Source of the DNA: Roseiarcus sp963822215
Lineage (GTDB): Bacteria > Pseudomonadota > Alphaproteobacteria > Rhizobiales > Beijerinckiaceae
Length of the DNA stretch: 64,000 bases
Assembly (NCBI GenBank): GCA_963822215.1
Contig: CAWGGX010000013.1
Span: 1-64,000 of the forward strand
Reading direction: 5' to 3'
Shown here piece by piece: positions 29,075 through 38,216 of this stretch; position 1 is the stretch's first letter, and each line of letters opens with the position of its first letter. The position numbers and the translations under genes are program-made. A model generated the notes under the pieces. That model did not search any database. It was not told the origin of the DNA and saw only the letters and a list, made by a program, of their open reading frames with translations.

Positions 29075-30453
29075 ATGGACAATTTCCGGACGATCGATCG
29101 GCAAACTGGGTATCTGCTGCCGCCTTCGGTGGACGAGTGGCTTCCGGAGAAGCATTTGGCGCGGTTCGTCGTCGAAGTGATCGACGGTCTCGACCTTGGC
29201 CGGATGAGCGGGGCGTATCGAGGCTCGGGGTCGGCTTCGTATCATCCCCGGATGTTGCTGGGCCTGTTGGTTTACGGCTACGCGACGGGGGTGTTTTCGA
29301 GCCGGAAGCTCGAGCGGGCGACCTACGACTCGGTGGCGTTTCGGTTCATCGCGGCCAACGATCATCCCGACCACGACACGATTGCCACGTTTCGGCGGCG
29401 GTTCTTGAAGGAGATCGAGAAGCTGTTCGTCGAGGTTCTTCAGTTGGCGCGCGAGATGGGCGTTCTGAAGATGGGCACGATCGGACTGGACGGGACGAAG
29501 ATCCACGCCAACGCCAGCCGGCACAGCGCGCTTTCCTACGAGCATGCCGGCAACCCCCGGGTCGAAGAGCCCGGGGGGAGGCGCAACTGAAGGCCGAGGT
29601 CGCCGATCTCATGGCCAAGGCGGAGGCTGCGGACAAGGCTGATATTCCCGATGGGATGTCGATCCCCGACGAACTGGCGCGGCGCGAGGAGCGCCTGCGC
29701 AAGATCGCCGAGGCGCGCGCGACCATGGAGGCGCGGGCCAAGGAACGGCATGCGCGCGAGATGGCCGAGCACGAAGCCAAAGTGGCGGCACGCGAGGCGA
29801 AGATCGCGGCGACGGGCAAGAAGCCCGGGGGCAAGCCGCCGGCGCCGCCGACCGAAGGGCCGCTGCCGACCGATCAGGTCAACCTGACGGACGCGGAGTT
29901 GCGCATCATGCCGGTGGCGGGCGGCGGCTTCGATCAGTGCTACAATGCGCAAGCCGCGGTCGCAGCGGGAAGTCTTCTGGTCGTGGCCGTCGATGTGGTT
30001 CAGGCGCCCAACGACAAGAACCAGGTCGAACCGATGCTGGAGAAGATCGGCGCGTTGCCCGAAGGCCTCGGCAAGGTCGACCATCTGCTGGCCGATACCG
30101 GTTATTTCAGCGCGGGCGCCGTGGCCGCCTGCGAAAAAGCCAGCGTCGAGCCGATGATCGCGATGGGCCGCCAGCCCCATCACCCGCCGCTGAGCGAGCG
30201 CTTCCAGAAGGCCCCGGCCGCGCCGGACGACCCGACGCCGGTCGAGGCGATGGCGCATCGGTTGAAGACGCCCGAGGGCCGAGCGCTCTACGCCTTGCGC
30301 AAGCAGACCCCGGAGCCGGTGTTCGGCATCATCAAATCCGCGCTCGGATTCCGTCAATTTTCCTTGCGCGGGCTCGAAAAGGTGCGCGGCGAGTGGAGCC
30401 TCGTGACCATGGCCTGGAATTTGAAGCGGATGTTCGTCCTCGCTCCGGCCTGA
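29075..30453 (+). pseudogene. IS1182 transposase, frameshifted
   Basis: The first part (29075-29588) has MDNFRTIDRQTGYLLPPSVDEWLPEKHLARFVVEV and GTIGLDGTKIHANASRHSALSYEHAG, including catalytic D in GLDGTK. The second part, in the other frame to 30453, has AQLKAEVADLM, the glutamine-rich coiled region, DAELRIMPVAGGGFDQCYNAQAAV, and the C-terminal PEPVFGIIKSALGFRQFSLRGLEKVRGEWSLVTMAWNLKRM with catalytic glutamate region. The frames break around 29554-29590, exactly where a 24-bp hairpin is inserted. The total lacks one codon phase, so the protein cannot be made without frameshifting. Confidence 0.9.
29554..29577. repeat. 24-bp hairpin inserted in transposase
   Basis: CCCCCGGG, TCGAAGAG-type loop, CCCGGGGG. 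The reverse complement is identical to 1672-1695. It falls between GCCGGCAA and GAGGCGCAACTG, where homologous transposases would run straight from SYEHAG into EAQLKAEV. Confidence 0.75.
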
Positions 30454-30724
30454 CGGCGCGAAATGCTCCGGCGGGCAAGGCCGGGAGGCCCACGCAACGC
30501 CCACGCAGGCCCGACCGCAGCTGGTCCAGAGCCAAACCAGCCCATATGAACATCGCGTACCCCTCCATACCCGCAGTCGCCGTCCCAATAGTACTCAGTC
30601 CGACAGGTTGCTAGGTTGACCTGCCGCAGCATCGGCCCATGATAGGCAATGGGCCAGCGGCGCGATTGAGACGGGGCTTTCGAATCCCCGCGCGCGCAAA
30701 CAGCCAAGCGTGAGGGAGGGAACG

Positions 30725-32555
30725 ATGATTCGCGCGCTCAGCGAACCGAAATCCGGCATGCGCCTGATGAGCCTCTCGCTCGCAGCGTTGCTTGCGGCGA
30801 CGCCGGTGATTGCAGAAGCCCAGAACAATCCGGTTGCGCCTCCGGCGCCGGCGGCCTCAGCTCCGGAACCAGACGCTGCGCAGGCGCCCGCGCCGCAGAC
30901 CAGTTTCAGCCGGGCCGAGCTCGAAGAAGCTGCTCGCGCCGATCGCGCTTTATCCCGACAGTCTTCTGGCGCAGGTTCTGCCCGCCAGCGCCTATCCGAT
31001 CCAGATCGTCCAGGTTCACCGTTGGCTCGACAAAAACGCGGAAGCCGTTGCGAAGAACGATTATTCGGCGATCGACGGCGCCAAATATGACCCGGCGGTG
31101 AAGGCTCTGGCGCGCTTTCCGGACGTCATCAGCAAGATGAGCGAGAATCTCGACTGGACGACGGACCTTGGCGACGCCTTCGTCAATCAGCCGAAGGATG
31201 TCGCTGACGTCATCCAGGATTTGCGCGCCAGGGCCGAGAGCTCGGGGACCCTGAAGTCGTCTGCGCAGCAGACCGTCACCAGTAGCGTCCAGGACGGCCA
31301 AAACATCATCGCGATCGCCCCGACAGACCCGTCGATGGTCTACGTCCCGTCCTACGATCCGGTCGCGGCCTACGAGCCCTACACCGGCGTTGCGCCCTTT
31401 CTGACGTACGGGGCGGCCGCCGTGGCGGTTGGCGCGATCTTCGCCAACAACTACTGGAACTGGGGAACGGGTTGGGTCCGCCCGCCGGTCTGGCCGGGCT
31501 ACGCCGGCTGGCGAGCCCCCTACGCGGGCTGGCGGTCGGGCTCCCCGGTCGTCGGAGGCGGCAACATCATCAACACCGGCAACATCAACGCCGGCAACCG
31601 CTGGCGTCCGGGAGGGGACTATCGTCCGGGCCTCGGCAGCAAGCCCGGCATCGGGGGAGCCGGTCGTCCTGGCGGCGTGGGAGGCCCTGGCGGCATCGGA
31701 GGAGCCGGTCGTCCCGGCGGCGTAGGAGGCCCTGGCGGCATCGGCGGGGCGGGGCGTCCCGGCGGCGTGGGAGGCCCTGGCGGCATCGGAGGAGCCGGTC
31801 GTCCCGGCGGCGTGGGCGGCGCTGGCGGCGTCGGCGGGGCTGGGCGTCCCGGCGGCGTAGGAGGCGTTGGCGGCGTCGGCGGGGCCGGGCGTCCCGGCGG
31901 CGTAGGCGGCGCTGGCGGCGTCGGGGGGGCCGGGCGTCCCGGCGGCGCGGGAGCCGCTGGCCGTCCCGGCGGCGCACGGCCCGCAACCCGGCCCGCCTCG
32001 CGGCCGGGTAACGCGAGCCGGCCAGCGCCCCGCCCCGGCGGCGCGCGTCCTGGCGGCTATCCCGGAGGCGGGCGGCCCGGCGGCCTCCCCGGCGGCGCGC
32101 GGCCCGGCGGCTTCGGAGGCGCCCATCCGGGCGGTTTCGGAGGCGCACATCCCGGCGGCTTCGGAGGAGCTCGCGCCGGCGGTTTCCACGGCGGCGGTCG
32201 CGGGGGCGGTTTCCACGGCGGGCATGGCGGCGGGCATCGCGGCGGGGGGGGGCACCGCGGCGGAGGCGGCGGCGGCCGGCGTCGGTCCGATATGCGGCTC
32301 AAGCACGATATCGTGCTGCTCGGGCGGCTCAGCGACGGCCTCGGATACTATCGCTTCGTCTACAACGGCGGCCATTCCGCTTATGTCGGGGTGATGGCGC
32401 AGGAGGTGCAAACCGTGGCGCCGGAAGCGGTCACGACCGGCGCCGACGGCTATCTACGCGTCTCCTACGACCTGCTCGGATTGCCGTTCGAAACCTACCA
32501 GCAATGGGTCGCGACGGGCGCCCACTTGCCGAGCGTAAAACCGGTCGCGCAGTGA
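30725..32555 (+). CDS. DUF3300 protein with Gly-rich repeats and S74-like C-terminus (frameshifted)
   Basis: The start is ATG 30725 after GGGAGGGAACG. A signal peptide MIRALSEPKSG... ATPVIAEAQ leads into DUF3300: FSRAELE then LLAPIALYPDSLLAQVLPAS, WTTDLGDAFVNQPKDV and VYVPSYDP. A single extra base around 30921-30928 (CGAAGAAG) shifts the frame between these. A repeat-rich section with GGAGRPGGVGGPGGI units and a His/Gly section follow. The last 95 residues (SDMRLKHDIVLLGRLSDGLGYYRF... GVMAQEV... GYLRVSYDLLG) resemble the S74 intramolecular chaperone and peptidase domain, with the expected Ser and Lys. It is probably a secreted, perhaps self-cleaving, structural protein. Confidence 0.78.
31648..31965 (+). 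repeat. 45-base tandem repeats in DUF3300 gene
   Basis: Seven or so units encode GGAGRPGGVGGPGGI and variants (GGV GGA GGV; GGV GGV GGV). The DNA changes by only a few bases between units, as expected from replication slippage, and it is the most repetitive protein-coding stretch in the window. Confidence 0.9.
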
Positions 32556-32593
32556 CAGCAACATTCTGGGGTGATGTTGCAACGGAGGATTGC

Positions 32594-32998
32594 ATGACAA
32601 CGCCAAGGCCGCGCCGGGTCCGCGCCGGGCTATGGGCGAAATCGGTTGTCGCGGCCTTCCTGGTCCTTGCCGTTGGCGGCGTGGCGGAGAGCGCGCCCGA
32701 GCGTTACATCGTCATAAAGCTGGCAAATAACCACAGCTACAGTACGGCCTATGCGCGTGTGAACAAGCAGCTTACGGTCTTGCAGTCGAAGAGGGCCGGA
32801 CGGTCGAGGCGCGCCAAGTGCCGAAATGACGAAGCGATCACTTGGCTGGCGGAACAGGGGAAGGAGACCGCGAGCTGGGAGGTTGTCCCTTCCGAAATGC
32901 AAAGGAACAACGCCCTGGTGGCCGAGATCAAGAGCGAGCTAACAAATCAAAGCCAGTTGCAACCCTGCAAGAGACTTGAGGTTCGACGCCAAATCTGA
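32594..32998 (+). CDS. Hypothetical secreted protein
   Basis: A 134-residue protein with a basic N-terminus and a hydrophobic helix WAKSVVAAFLVLAVGGVAES (about 15-34) that is probably a signal peptide. The mature part has two cysteines (KCRNDEA and QPCKRLE) about 50 residues apart and no recognised domain. ATG 32594 is preceded by ACGGAGGATTGC. Base composition is less GC-rich than the neighbours. Confidence 0.55.
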   Translation: MTTPRPRRVRAGLWAKSVVAAFLVLAVGGVAESAPERYIVIKLANNHSYSTAYARVNKQLTVLQSKRAGRSRRAKCRNDEAITWLAEQGKETASWEVVPSEMQRNNALVAEIKSELTNQSQLQPCKRLEVRRQI

Positions 32999-33159
32999 GT
33001 TCGCACCCGCCGCGCCCCGGCGTCATTCGGGTTCGCTAGAGGAGGGCGGTTCAGAGGATTCTCGCCCATGTTCGCCCTCCCGCATCACGTGGTGAAGGTT
33101 GCTCACTTGTGGATCGGTATCGGCAGCCACGCCGCGGCGAGTCGATGGGGGGTTCGATC

Positions 33160-33681
33160 ATGATCGACGCCGCCAAGTATTTGGTGACCGAAACGCTGCG
33201 TGACGGGCGCACGATCACGATCCGCGCTCAGCGCCCCGACGACCTCGATGGCTGGCGTGCGGCGCTCGCGCGGACAAGCGCGCAAACGCTTTACCTCCGC
33301 TTCTTTGCGGCCAAACACGAGATTTCCGAGAAAGAGGTCCACTACTTTCTCGATATTGACTTCGTCAAGCATGTCGCGCTGGTCGCGATCGCGGACGAAG
33401 ACGGGCGCCCGATTTTGATCGGCGGCGGCCGCTACATCGTCATTGAGCCCGGCAAGGCCGAGGCTGCCTTCGCGCTCATCGACGACTATCAGGCCATGGG
33501 GATTGGCTCCGCATTGATGCGGCATCTGGTGGCGATCGGACGCAAGGCAGGCCTGCGCGAACTGGTGGCGGAGGTCCTCTCGGACAACCTTTCGATGCTA
33601 AGGGTCTTTGAGCGTAGCGGCCTCGCGATGATCACAACGCGCGAGGGCCCCATCGTGCACGTCGCTCTGCGCTATCCCTGA
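33160..33681 (+). CDS. GNAT family N-acetyltransferase, copy 1
   Basis: A 173-residue acetyltransferase. The acetyl-CoA site reads DDYQAMGIGSALMRHLVAIGRKAG (motif A, Q/R-x-x-G-x-G/A), followed by EVLSDNLSMLRVFERSGL, a typical motif B. The protein is about half identical by eye to 58710-59237 in this window (LRFFAAKHEISEKEVHYFLDIDFVKHVALVAIA), so the two are paralogues. Substrate unknown. It precedes DUF502 in the same direction. Confidence 0.85.
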   Translation: MIDAAKYLVTETLRDGRTITIRAQRPDDLDGWRAALARTSAQTLYLRFFAAKHEISEKEVHYFLDIDFVKHVALVAIADEDGRPILIGGGRYIVIEPGKAEAAFALIDDYQAMGIGSALMRHLVAIGRKAGLRELVAEVLSDNLSMLRVFERSGLAMITTREGPIVHVALRYP

Positions 33682-33752
33682 TCGCCTGAGGCGCTCGGCG
33701 CTGCTCTCCGAGCTGGTCGCCCGACACAACTAACCGTCAAGGAAGATCATCT

Positions 33753-34352
33753 ATGAAGAGGATCGCTCAATTCGTACGGACGACGATTGTCGGCGGCATC
33801 TTTTTCCTGGCGCCGATCGTTGTTCTTATTGTCATCCTCGCCAAGGCGTTCGACTACGCGAAGAAGGGTTTAAACGCCCTTCTTGTCCACATTCCAGCCG
33901 CTTCGGACTTGAGCGCTAGTGCGGCGACGGCGCTGGCGGTGGCGATCATCGCGCTCATCTGCTTTCTTGCCGGGCTCGCCGCTCGCTCCGTGACCGCACA
34001 TCGCGTCATCGATACATTGGAGTCGTCGGTACTGTCGAAGATTCCTGGTTACGGCTATCTGAAGCAGGAAAGCGCAAGCGCGCTGGGCGTCGCCGAGATC
34101 GCAGAACTCCCCGTGGTCTTCGTGCCCATGGAAGGGGGATGGCAGCTCGGCGTTCGAACCGAAGCGCTGAGCAACGGCCTCATCTCGGTCTTCGTCCCCG
34201 GCGCGCCGAACCCGCATTCCGGGTCGGTCTTTTTCTTTTCGGCGGACAACGTTCGCCCCGCCGGCGTCAAGCTCGTCGCCGCACTCAACTGCCTCAGGCA
34301 ATGCGGCGCCGGCGCATCCGCGCTCGGAGCCAATTGGCCTATCGGCGCATAG
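33753..34352 (+). CDS. DUF502 membrane protein, copy 1
   Basis: A 199-residue protein with two helices (about 10-30 and 58-78) at the N-terminus and a soluble C-terminal domain with LESSVLSKIPGYGYLKQ, WQLGVRTE and VPGAPNPHSGSVFFFS. These are the DUF502 hallmarks. Family function is not established. ATG 33753 follows AAGGAAGATCATCT. A close paralogue is at 42643-43251. Both stand near transglutaminases. Confidence 0.88.
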   Translation: MKRIAQFVRTTIVGGIFFLAPIVVLIVILAKAFDYAKKGLNALLVHIPAASDLSASAATALAVAIIALICFLAGLAARSVTAHRVIDTLESSVLSKIPGYGYLKQESASALGVAEIAELPVVFVPMEGGWQLGVRTEALSNGLISVFVPGAPNPHSGSVFFFSADNVRPAGVKLVAALNCLRQCGAGASALGANWPIGA

Positions 34353-34506
34353 TGCCGCGTCGGGCTCTTGAATGCTCCTTGGACGCCATTCGACGCTCCC
34401 ACTGGGCGTTCTTCTTTCAACTTGACGGTTCGTATTCGGAATGGCTGAGTCTTCGCGACTTCGGTCCCTATGGCGACATTGCAAGTTGTCGCAAGGAGAC
34501 GGAATC

Positions 34507-35412
34507 ATGGCGGTTCATCTCGAAATACGCCATACGACCACGTATAAATATGCGAACCCCGTAACTTTTGGTCCGCACCGCGCCATGTTCTTGCCGCGCG
34601 TCGCAATGCGCGGACGCCTGCTCAGCTGGTCGGCAAGAACGAATCCTCCGTCGAGGATTCGCTGGGTGAGCGATCCGCTGGCAAACAATATAACCGTGAT
34701 GGAGTTCTCCGAGCCCAGCGCCGAACTTGCCTTCATGTTTCAGTTTCGCGGCGTCCACTACGGTGCAAGAGCGGTCGAGGAGTTCCCCCTTGAGCCCCGC
34801 GCCGAAGACGTGCCGGTCCAGCATACGCCCGATGAATGGACCGACCTTGGCGTTTTCATGCGACCCCACGCCGAGGACTCCGATTCCAGCGTCGCCGCGT
34901 GGGCCAAAAGCTTCATCGCCGACAATCGCGACCGAACGACCGATGTCCTGAATCGCATGATGGACACGTTCCACGACGCTTTCAGCTACAACACGAGAGA
35001 GGCGCAAGGCACTCAGGCCCCCGGCGAGACCTTGCGCACCAAATCGGGCACCTGCCGCGACTACGCCTGGCTGATGATCGAGGCATCGCGCCGGCTCGGT
35101 TTCGCGGCCCGCTTTGTCAGCGGCTATCTATATGACGCCGCGCTCGACGGCGGAGCGGCCGGCATTATCGGCTCCAGCGCCACCCATGCTTGGGTGCAGG
35201 TGTTTCTACCGGGCGCCGGATGGGTGCATTACGACCCGACCAACCGCATCACCGCGGGCTATGACCTGATCCCGGTGGCGATCGCGCGCCACCCCGCGCA
35301 AGCCGTCCCCCTCGATGGTTCGTGGTTCGGCGAGGCGGATGACTACCTCGGCATGTCGGTCGATGTTGCGGTCCGCAAGCTCGGCGACGTCTCCGACCCA
35401 TCAGAGGAATAG
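34507..35412 (+). CDS. Transglutaminase-like cysteine protease family protein, copy 1
   Basis: A 301-residue protein with the bacterial transglutaminase N-terminal beta domain (MAVHLEIRHTTTYKYANPV...) and the core: C183 (SGTCRDYAWLM), H227 (ATHAWVQV) and D243 (HYDPTNRI). The family hydrolyses or cross-links amide bonds; many bacterial members probably act as proteases. There is no signal peptide. ATG 34507 has AAGGAGACGGAATC upstream. It follows DUF502 and shares this neighbourhood with the paralogue pair at 42.6-44.9 kb. Confidence 0.9.
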   Translation: MAVHLEIRHTTTYKYANPVTFGPHRAMFLPRVAMRGRLLSWSARTNPPSRIRWVSDPLANNITVMEFSEPSAELAFMFQFRGVHYGARAVEEFPLEPRAEDVPVQHTPDEWTDLGVFMRPHAEDSDSSVAAWAKSFIADNRDRTTDVLNRMMDTFHDAFSYNTREAQGTQAPGETLRTKSGTCRDYAWLMIEASRRLGFAARFVSGYLYDAALDGGAAGIIGSSATHAWVQVFLPGAGWVHYDPTNRITAGYDLIPVAIARHPAQAVPLDGSWFGEADDYLGMSVDVAVRKLGDVSDPSEE

Positions 35413-35472
35413 CCCGTTCGCTGCTATTCAATCGGCGGGCGGCCGGAATCGCCGCCAAGCGTGCGACCGACC

Positions 35473-35495
35473 GGGATGCGCCCTCGGCGCATCCC
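35473..35495. terminator. Strong hairpin between convergent genes
   Basis: GGGATGCGCC, CTC loop and GGCGCATCCC form a perfect ten-base stem in the 150-base spacer between the transglutaminase and cysteine-rich genes. There is no T-run, so termination is only likely, and it could serve both strands. Confidence 0.45.
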
Positions 35496-35564
35496 GCTTG
35501 ATGTGGCTTCACACCAGATCGGCGGTTCGACGCCCCGAAATCAGACGCTCCCGCTGAGCGGGAA

Positions 35565-35930
35565 CTAGTCGCCAGCGGGAGACGCAATATACGCCATCGC
35601 GCCCCTGCACTGGTCGCTGACCTCGCCAAGATGCGGCCTCATACAGTCGGCGATGCCGCCATATTTGGCGTCGGGGCAGAAGTGCTGGACGTCCGCATGG
35701 CACTCCGAGAAGACCCATGCAGCCTTCGACAGCCTTGACGAGCAGCCCACGGAGAGTTCGCTGATGTGCGACTGTATGCACGCCTGAATGCGCCCCTCGC
35801 CGGGCGCAACGCCGGCGCAAAGGGATTTGAGATCGACGGTGCAATCTCGGTCCTCCGCTCGAACCGATGCAGTCGACGCCGTGAGAAGTAGCGCCGCGCC
35901 GAACGCGACGGAATAGAACGCAGTCTTCAT
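35565..35930 (-). CDS. Cysteine-rich repeat secreted protein
   Basis: A 121-residue protein with a signal peptide (MKTAFYSVAFGAALLLTASTASVRA). The mature domain has eight cysteines in the pattern CTVDLKSLC..., CIQSHISELSVGC, CHADVQHFCPDAKYG, CMRPHLGEVSDQC. This is the bacterial form of the GLG1-type cysteine-rich repeat, which is disulfide-bonded and secreted. Function unknown. ATG 35930. Confidence 0.82.
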   Translation of the reverse strand: MKTAFYSVAFGAALLLTASTASVRAEDRDCTVDLKSLCAGVAPGEGRIQACIQSHISELSVGCSSRLSKAAWVFSECHADVQHFCPDAKYGGIADCMRPHLGEVSDQCRGAMAYIASPAGD

Positions 35931-36281
35931 GATTGTACCTCCCTTTGTTTTTTTGACAGAGATCGTTAACGCTTGGGCCGGACCTCCTACGGTATGGCGA
36001 ATATCCTCAGGTGTACGGCAGATGAGTACTTTGCGTAAAAAGATATATACCTCTCGCCAACATCGTACGGGAAAGCGTCAAAAGAACTGCGCCACCCACG
36101 ACAAACACTAAGGCCACGACTGTCACCATGACATCTTTATATGTCAACCCAATATCAAATCCCTGATATCCAAATTGAAGTCGCGCGCGACTTGACAACC
36201 AATAGGCAATAACTTGCACGGCCGCGCCGCTGAGACGGCGCGTCCATCGTTTGAATCAAGATACTTGAGCGAGCGCTTCCT
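35931..36281. other. AT-rich spacer with possible small membrane ORF
   Basis: 350 bases with lower GC than the surroundings. On the minus strand 36007-36219 could code for a 70-residue single-helix protein (KDVMVTVVALVFVVGGAVLLTLS), but there is no ribosome binding site of note and codon use is unlike the neighbours. Nothing else is recognised. A TTGACAT/TATAAAG-type promoter-like string is present near 36135-36155 on the minus strand. Confidence 0.4.
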
Positions 36282-36566
36282 CTATTTTGCGGGCGCTTCT
36301 GCGGGGGCCGCCGCGGGAGTCGCGTGGCCGGTACGCCTCTCGTGACGCCTCTCATGGCGCCCAGTGCGCCGCCCCTGACGCCGCTGCATCCCGTGCGTCC
36401 CCGTCGCCTCTGGGGTCGCGGCGGTCCCGGCGGCCGGGGTGGTCGTGGTTGTCTGCGCCTCGGCGTCTGGAACCGTCAACGCTCCGAAGCCCGCGGCGAC
36501 CGCCAGCCCAAGAAAGGAAACTACCCTTCGCCGCGAAACCATTTTGGCTTGTTCCCGGCCACTCAT
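36282..36566 (-). CDS. Small basic exported protein
   Basis: A 94-residue protein. The N-terminus MSGREQAKMVSRRRVVSFLGLAVAAGFGAL has a twin-arginine-like start and a hydrophobic segment ending at DAEAQ. The mature part is TTTTTPAAGTAAT, then RRQGRRTGRHERRHERRTGH, then an Ala/Pro tail. Similar short RRQxRRxxR proteins are common in Rhizobiales and unexplained. The start could be the second methionine (36542). The ATG at 36566 follows GGAGGGTGAAG. Confidence 0.6.
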   Translation of the reverse strand: MSGREQAKMVSRRRVVSFLGLAVAAGFGALTVPDAEAQTTTTTPAAGTAATPEATGTHGMQRRQGRRTGRHERRHERRTGHATPAAAPAEAPAK

Positions 36567-36770
36567 CTTCACCCTCCCTACTTCGCGCCTATCAGGCCCT
36601 TCTTCCAGAGTTGGATTCCGCCTCATTCTGTTTATTTTGCGGCAATCTTTAGTCGAGAATGCGAAGAAAAGCAAGCAAAACTTGCGATGCCCAGCATTGT
36701 TGACGATGTTTTCCATTAAAGCCTTTTATTTCCATCGGGCTTAAGAATGACGGTGGCCCGTTGAAGTTTG

Positions 36771-37208
36771 CTAGATCTTCAGAAGATCCCAGTTGTCCTC
36801 ATATTGCTCCACCGCCACAACATCAATGAAGCCAAATTTGCGCCAATTCGGGGGCTGACGGTAGCTCGTCTCTATGTCGCAGTTTCTGGTTACGAAGAAG
36901 CGAGCGCAATTCGGATCGTTTTCGAGGCCGAAGAGGACATAGACCGTGACTTCAGCTGCAACGGGTCCAGTGAAGTGGGAAACGCGGACATACCATGGTC
37001 CCACATGCACGGCTCTCACATGAACGGGCTTCGGCGGCGAGCCAGATAGCCCGACAAGAAGGTCATATTTCTTGGTCCGGCGGTCCGCGAGCCTTGCATC
37101 GAAGCCGCGTTTCAGGAGTTCGTCCATCACCAGTCGGGCGCCCACCAAGCCTGCTGGAAGGCGCGACCTGCGCTTCTTTCTGGATTTGCCTTCTGGGATC
37201 TCGCTCAT
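36771..37208 (-). CDS. Hypothetical protein, possible PD-(D/E)XK-like fold
   Basis: A 145-residue soluble protein. A central arrangement of LVMDELLKRGFDARLADRRTKKYDLLVG followed by PVHVRAVHVGPWYVR suggests the D..xVxVRxxH core of restriction-endonuclease-like folds, but catalytic lysine is replaced by arginine, so this is tentative. The C-terminal RQPPNWRKFGFIDVVAVEQYEDNW is distinctive. Homologues may be mostly unnamed. ATG 37208 is chosen over a longer frame from 37298. Confidence 0.55.
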   Translation of the reverse strand: MSEIPEGKSRKKRRSRLPAGLVGARLVMDELLKRGFDARLADRRTKKYDLLVGLSGSPPKPVHVRAVHVGPWYVRVSHFTGPVAAEVTVYVLFGLENDPNCARFFVTRNCDIETSYRQPPNWRKFGFIDVVAVEQYEDNWDLLKI

Positions 37209-37313
37209 CTGACTTGGCCCGTCAACGCACCGACCTACCCAGTCCGTACGAACGACCCCCAACGGCAAAATCGCCGGGTGTTTGCAGCCGTCCGTCAATC
37301 CGGGCCGGTCGGG

Positions 37314-38216
37314 TCAACGAGCGACCGTCACATCGTGGAGGATTTTGTGAATCTCGTCGGCGCTCTCGCGATAGGTGAAGGGCTCGAATGAGTCCTTGAT
37401 CAGGTAGGATAGGGGCTTGCCGTCCTTGTCATAGTCGCCGCCATAGATCATCAGGGCATGGTCAAGCGACCCCCATACCACTGCCTGGCCCCTTGCAAGG
37501 GACCGGTGGATGAGGTCGATCAGGACCTCGAGCTTGACGAATTTGACGCGCGTCTCAGGGCGGGCGTCGGGATCGTGGGAGGGACCCCAGGCCTCGGCGC
37601 CGTCCGGGGAAAGGTCGAACTCTGTCCATTCGTATCCGTCCGTGACGGCATGGGCCAACTGATACGCGCTCACCACCTGGCCGTCGAGACGCGTGACTTC
37701 GGGCACGACGCCGAGCTTGCCGTGAAGTTCCTCGCTCAGCGCCTTTTCCTTGGCGGCGCGATCGGGAACGGCGGCGAGGTCCTGTTCGATCGACTGAGCG
37801 ATCGGATTCGAATCCACGATGTCCCGGAAATCGGACTGAGCGACGATGCCGTCCTTGCGAATGAGCGCAAGAGCCTCCACCGCAAGCCCCCCTTCAGGCA
37901 GGCTGGTGGACTCCCCGCGCACCAGGCGCTCAAGCCGATCTTCGACCGCCTCAACCTGCATCGCGCCCCTCGACAGCGAGATCTGCGATCCGGGATGACG
38001 AGCGAGATAGTTCGTTTCCAGCATGCTGAGCGTCGCGTACATCCAGCACAGACCCGTGTCCCCTTGATGGAGAGGTGGGGTGATCGGCAAGGCGTAGCTT
38101 TCCGCGACTTCTTGCGCCGGAGGCGCCGGGTTCGGCTCGTTCGCGAAGGGTCTGTCGACGTTTGCCACAATCGAGGCGACGCCGGCGACAAGCAGCGAGA
38201 CAGCGAGCTTTTTCAA
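37314..38216 (-). CDS. Secreted papain-like cysteine peptidase
   Basis: A 300-residue protein with signal peptide MKKLAVSLLVAGVASIVANV. The core has Q51/GDTGLCWMYATLSMLE (catalytic cysteine C57), a helical insert, LDHALMIYGGDYD (catalytic histidine) and IKDSFEP, which could supply the acidic partner. This is the arrangement of clan CA, C1-type peptidases related to bleomycin hydrolase. It has no propeptide inhibitor that I can see. No neighbour is an obvious substrate or immunity protein. Confidence 0.7.
   Translation of the reverse strand: MKKLAVSLLVAGVASIVANVDRPFANEPNPAPPAQEVAESYALPITPPLHQGDTGLCWMYATLSMLETNYLARHPGSQISLSRGAMQVEAVEDRLERLVRGESTSLPEGGLAVEALALIRKDGIVAQSDFRDIVDSNPIAQSIEQDLAAVPDRAAKEKALSEELHGKLGVVPEVTRLDGQVVSAYQLAHAVTDGYEWTEFDLSPDGAEAWGPSHDPDARPETRVKFVKLEVLIDLIHRSLARGQAVVWGSLDHALMIYGGDYDKDGKPLSYLIKDSFEPFTYRESADEIHKILHDVTVAR

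Larger units (their letters stand above)
28969..30614 (+). mobile_element. IS1182-family insertion sequence
   Basis: Terminal inverted repeats are CTAGCAGCCTGTCGGACT at 28969-28986 and the complement of CTAGCAACCTGTCGGACT at 30597-30614, matching in 17 of 18 positions. CTAG at each extreme may be the target duplication, as is usual in this family. The element is about 1.65 kb and holds one transposase gene that is broken. It sits between the membrane-protein gene and the DUF3300 gene. Confidence 0.88.

Noticed and set aside
31650..31970. Regular repeats considered as a CRISPR array
   Set aside because: They are contiguous 45-base coding repeats (GGAGRPGGVGGPGGI) without unique spacers.
34507..35412. 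Transglutaminase near toxin-like genes considered as a polymorphic toxin or defence gene
   Set aside because: No signal peptide, repeat or immunity partner; it matches the common cytosolic transglutaminase-like protein family with the standard N-terminal domain.
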